A DNA stretch of 6,724 bases from Dehalococcoidia bacterium (GTDB lineage Bacteria; Chloroflexota; Dehalococcoidia; GIF9; AB-539-J10): positions 1 to 6,724 of the forward strand of contig JAOUDT010000069.1 of the NCBI GenBank assembly GCA_029859145.1. The letters run 5' to 3'. The notes under the pieces were generated by a model. That model did not search any database, was not told the DNA's origin, and saw only the letters and a list, made by a program, of their open reading frames with translations. Below, piece after piece: positions 5,921-6,724 of the stretch. The position numbers were made by a program, and so were the translations under genes. Within the stretch, counting starts at the first letter, position 1. Each line of letters begins with the position of its first letter.

Positions 5921-6050
5921 TTGTCCCACTATGTCCCTTTACGTACAAAATAGAACCTTTGTGTCAATCGCCAAAACCCCGTTTTGTTCGTCGAGTCCCG
6001 TTGTGTCTCAGGGCGTCCCAAACAGTTTTACGCCAAATTTACGCCATAGG
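5921..6050 (+). repeat. direct repeat copy B, attachment-arm-like, joined to the tRNA half
   Basis: This is the second copy of the 4692-4820 repeat (about 72 percent identical over 120 aligned bases). GTCCC boxes start at 5923, 5933, 5995 and 6015, with a degenerate GTCTC at 6005, so the boxes in each group are exactly 10 bases apart. ACGCCA boxes lie at 6030 and 6041. It starts 11 bases after the truncated tRNA. On the minus strand the CGCCA boxes read TATGGCGTAAATTTGGCGTAA, ending a short frame in YGVNLA-stop; such an ending may be the last codons of a lost integrase gene, but this is speculative. Confidence 0.75.
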
Positions 6051-6097
6051 TGTTTTTGAAGTCATATATGCTCCCTAATCTCGGCTCAACCAAGAAA

Positions 6098-6724
6098 TTA
6101 TGACGCATCATCCCCAAGGGGGAACCCTTCGATTTGTGGCACAACCTTCTGATACAGCCACACATCAAACAAATCAGTCAAATCCTCGCCACTGACTTCG
6201 TTCGCTAGCGCAACAAAATCGTCAACAGTTGCATTACTATCTTTGAAACGTTCAAAATATGTGCGGATCATCTCAAAAAACAGGTCATCACCCACACGCT
6301 GACGCAAGGCATGAAGTGTCAAGGCGCCACGCAAATATACTGCGTCGTGAAATAAGTTCTTGGCGTTCGGATCACCAATGTTATCCGGAGCCGTATTCAT
6401 AAAATCAGGATCGGAAATACGATCATACCAATCATTCAATATGCTTTGCATAACATCCTCTCCATAAATCTCAGTGACCCACATGAGCGATAGATACGTT
6501 GCAAAGCCTTCATTCAACCAGATGTCTTGCCAGCGCGCAAGACTCACGCTATTACCAAACCACTGATGCACCAATTCATGTGCCAGCCTGATATCAGTCT
6601 CTACAGAATTCACGGAATCCTCTAAAATCCGTGTGCCATAAGTAGATAAAGTCTGTGTTTCAAGCGCATATGGCAGATCAAAATCTACGACCACACTACC
6701 ATATAAATGAAAAGGGTATTCCCC
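6098..6724 (-). CDS. M1-family zinc metallopeptidase (aminopeptidase), C-terminal part, runs off the right edge
   Basis: The frame is open from the window edge (first visible residues GEYPFHLYGS) to a TAA at 6098-6100, giving 208 residues of a longer protein whose start lies outside. The zinc site HELVHQWFGN plus NEGFATY follows the HExxH-x18-E rule (visible residues His49, Glu50, His53, Glu72). The usual GAMEN exopeptidase motif is replaced by ALETQT, as in one bacterial branch of M1 enzymes. YLRGAL (Tyr130) is the likely transition-state tyrosine. The C-terminus ends shortly after a DLFDVWLYQ segment, so the large C-terminal domain of aminopeptidase N is absent. A shorter GTG-started frame from 6694 is only part of this gene. 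Codon use is more AT-rich than in the operon. The gene points toward the repeat copy B. No clear terminator is visible after it. Confidence 0.92.
   Translation of the reverse strand, partial: GEYPFHLYGSVVVDFDLPYALETQTLSTYGTRILEDSVNSVETDIRLAHELVHQWFGNSVSLARWQDIWLNEGFATYLSLMWVTEIYGEDVMQSILNDWYDRISDPDFMNTAPDNIGDPNAKNLFHDAVYLRGALTLHALRQRVGDDLFFEMIRTYFERFKDSNATVDDFVALANEVSGEDLTDLFDVWLYQKVVPQIEGFPLGDDAS

Noticed and set aside
1..6724. CRISPR array or insertion sequence
   Set aside because: There are no evenly spaced identical short repeats, no transposase motif, and no terminal inverted repeats with target duplications.

Overview
The window looks like a piece of a Chloroflexota chromosome, most likely a Dehalococcoidia-type bacterium, or a metagenome-assembled relative. 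This rests on resemblance, not a search. The secreted protein with bacterial (InlB B-type) repeats, the short M1 peptidase with an ALETQT motif in place of GAMEN, and the anaerobe-style UbiD/UbiX operon all fit. Nothing in the window fixes the species.

Positions 165-4507 hold one tight minus-strand operon, transcribed right to left. It encodes a UbiD-family decarboxylase, a UbiX-type flavin prenyltransferase (4-nt ATGA overlap), an LpdD-like partner protein, an aldehyde dehydrogenase and a small REDY-like/HapK-family protein. UbiX makes prenylated FMN. The LpdD-like protein probably helps load or mature this cofactor in UbiD. UbiD then removes (or, in reverse, adds) a carboxylate on an aromatic or unsaturated acid. 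The aldehyde dehydrogenase would oxidise a linked aldehyde to the acid. Substrates cannot be read from the sequence. Upstream of the operon (4590-4655) are an exact TATAAT -10 with no good -35 and, just beyond it, a perfect 7-bp inverted repeat, which suggests an activator-dependent promoter.

Positions 4692-6050 are non-operonic and carry traces of site-specific recombination. Two diverged copies of a 120-130 bp direct repeat (4692-4820 and 5921-6050), in the same orientation, bracket a segment with four parts. These are a small secreted two-repeat protein on the plus strand (4960-5568), a possible terminator (5666-5705), a decayed fragment of a tyrosine recombinase (5697-5858), and the 5' half of a tRNA-Thr(CGU) gene. 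The tRNA stops exactly at the end of the anticodon loop (5909), where attachment-arm-like sequence takes over. Both repeats contain GTCCC boxes at about 10-bp spacing and a pair of CGCCA boxes 11 bp apart, an architecture that resembles integrase arm sites.

Positions 6098-6724 hold the C-terminal part of an M1-family zinc aminopeptidase on the minus strand. It runs off the right edge and is visibly more AT-rich than the operon. Positions 1-164 contain no gene I can support.
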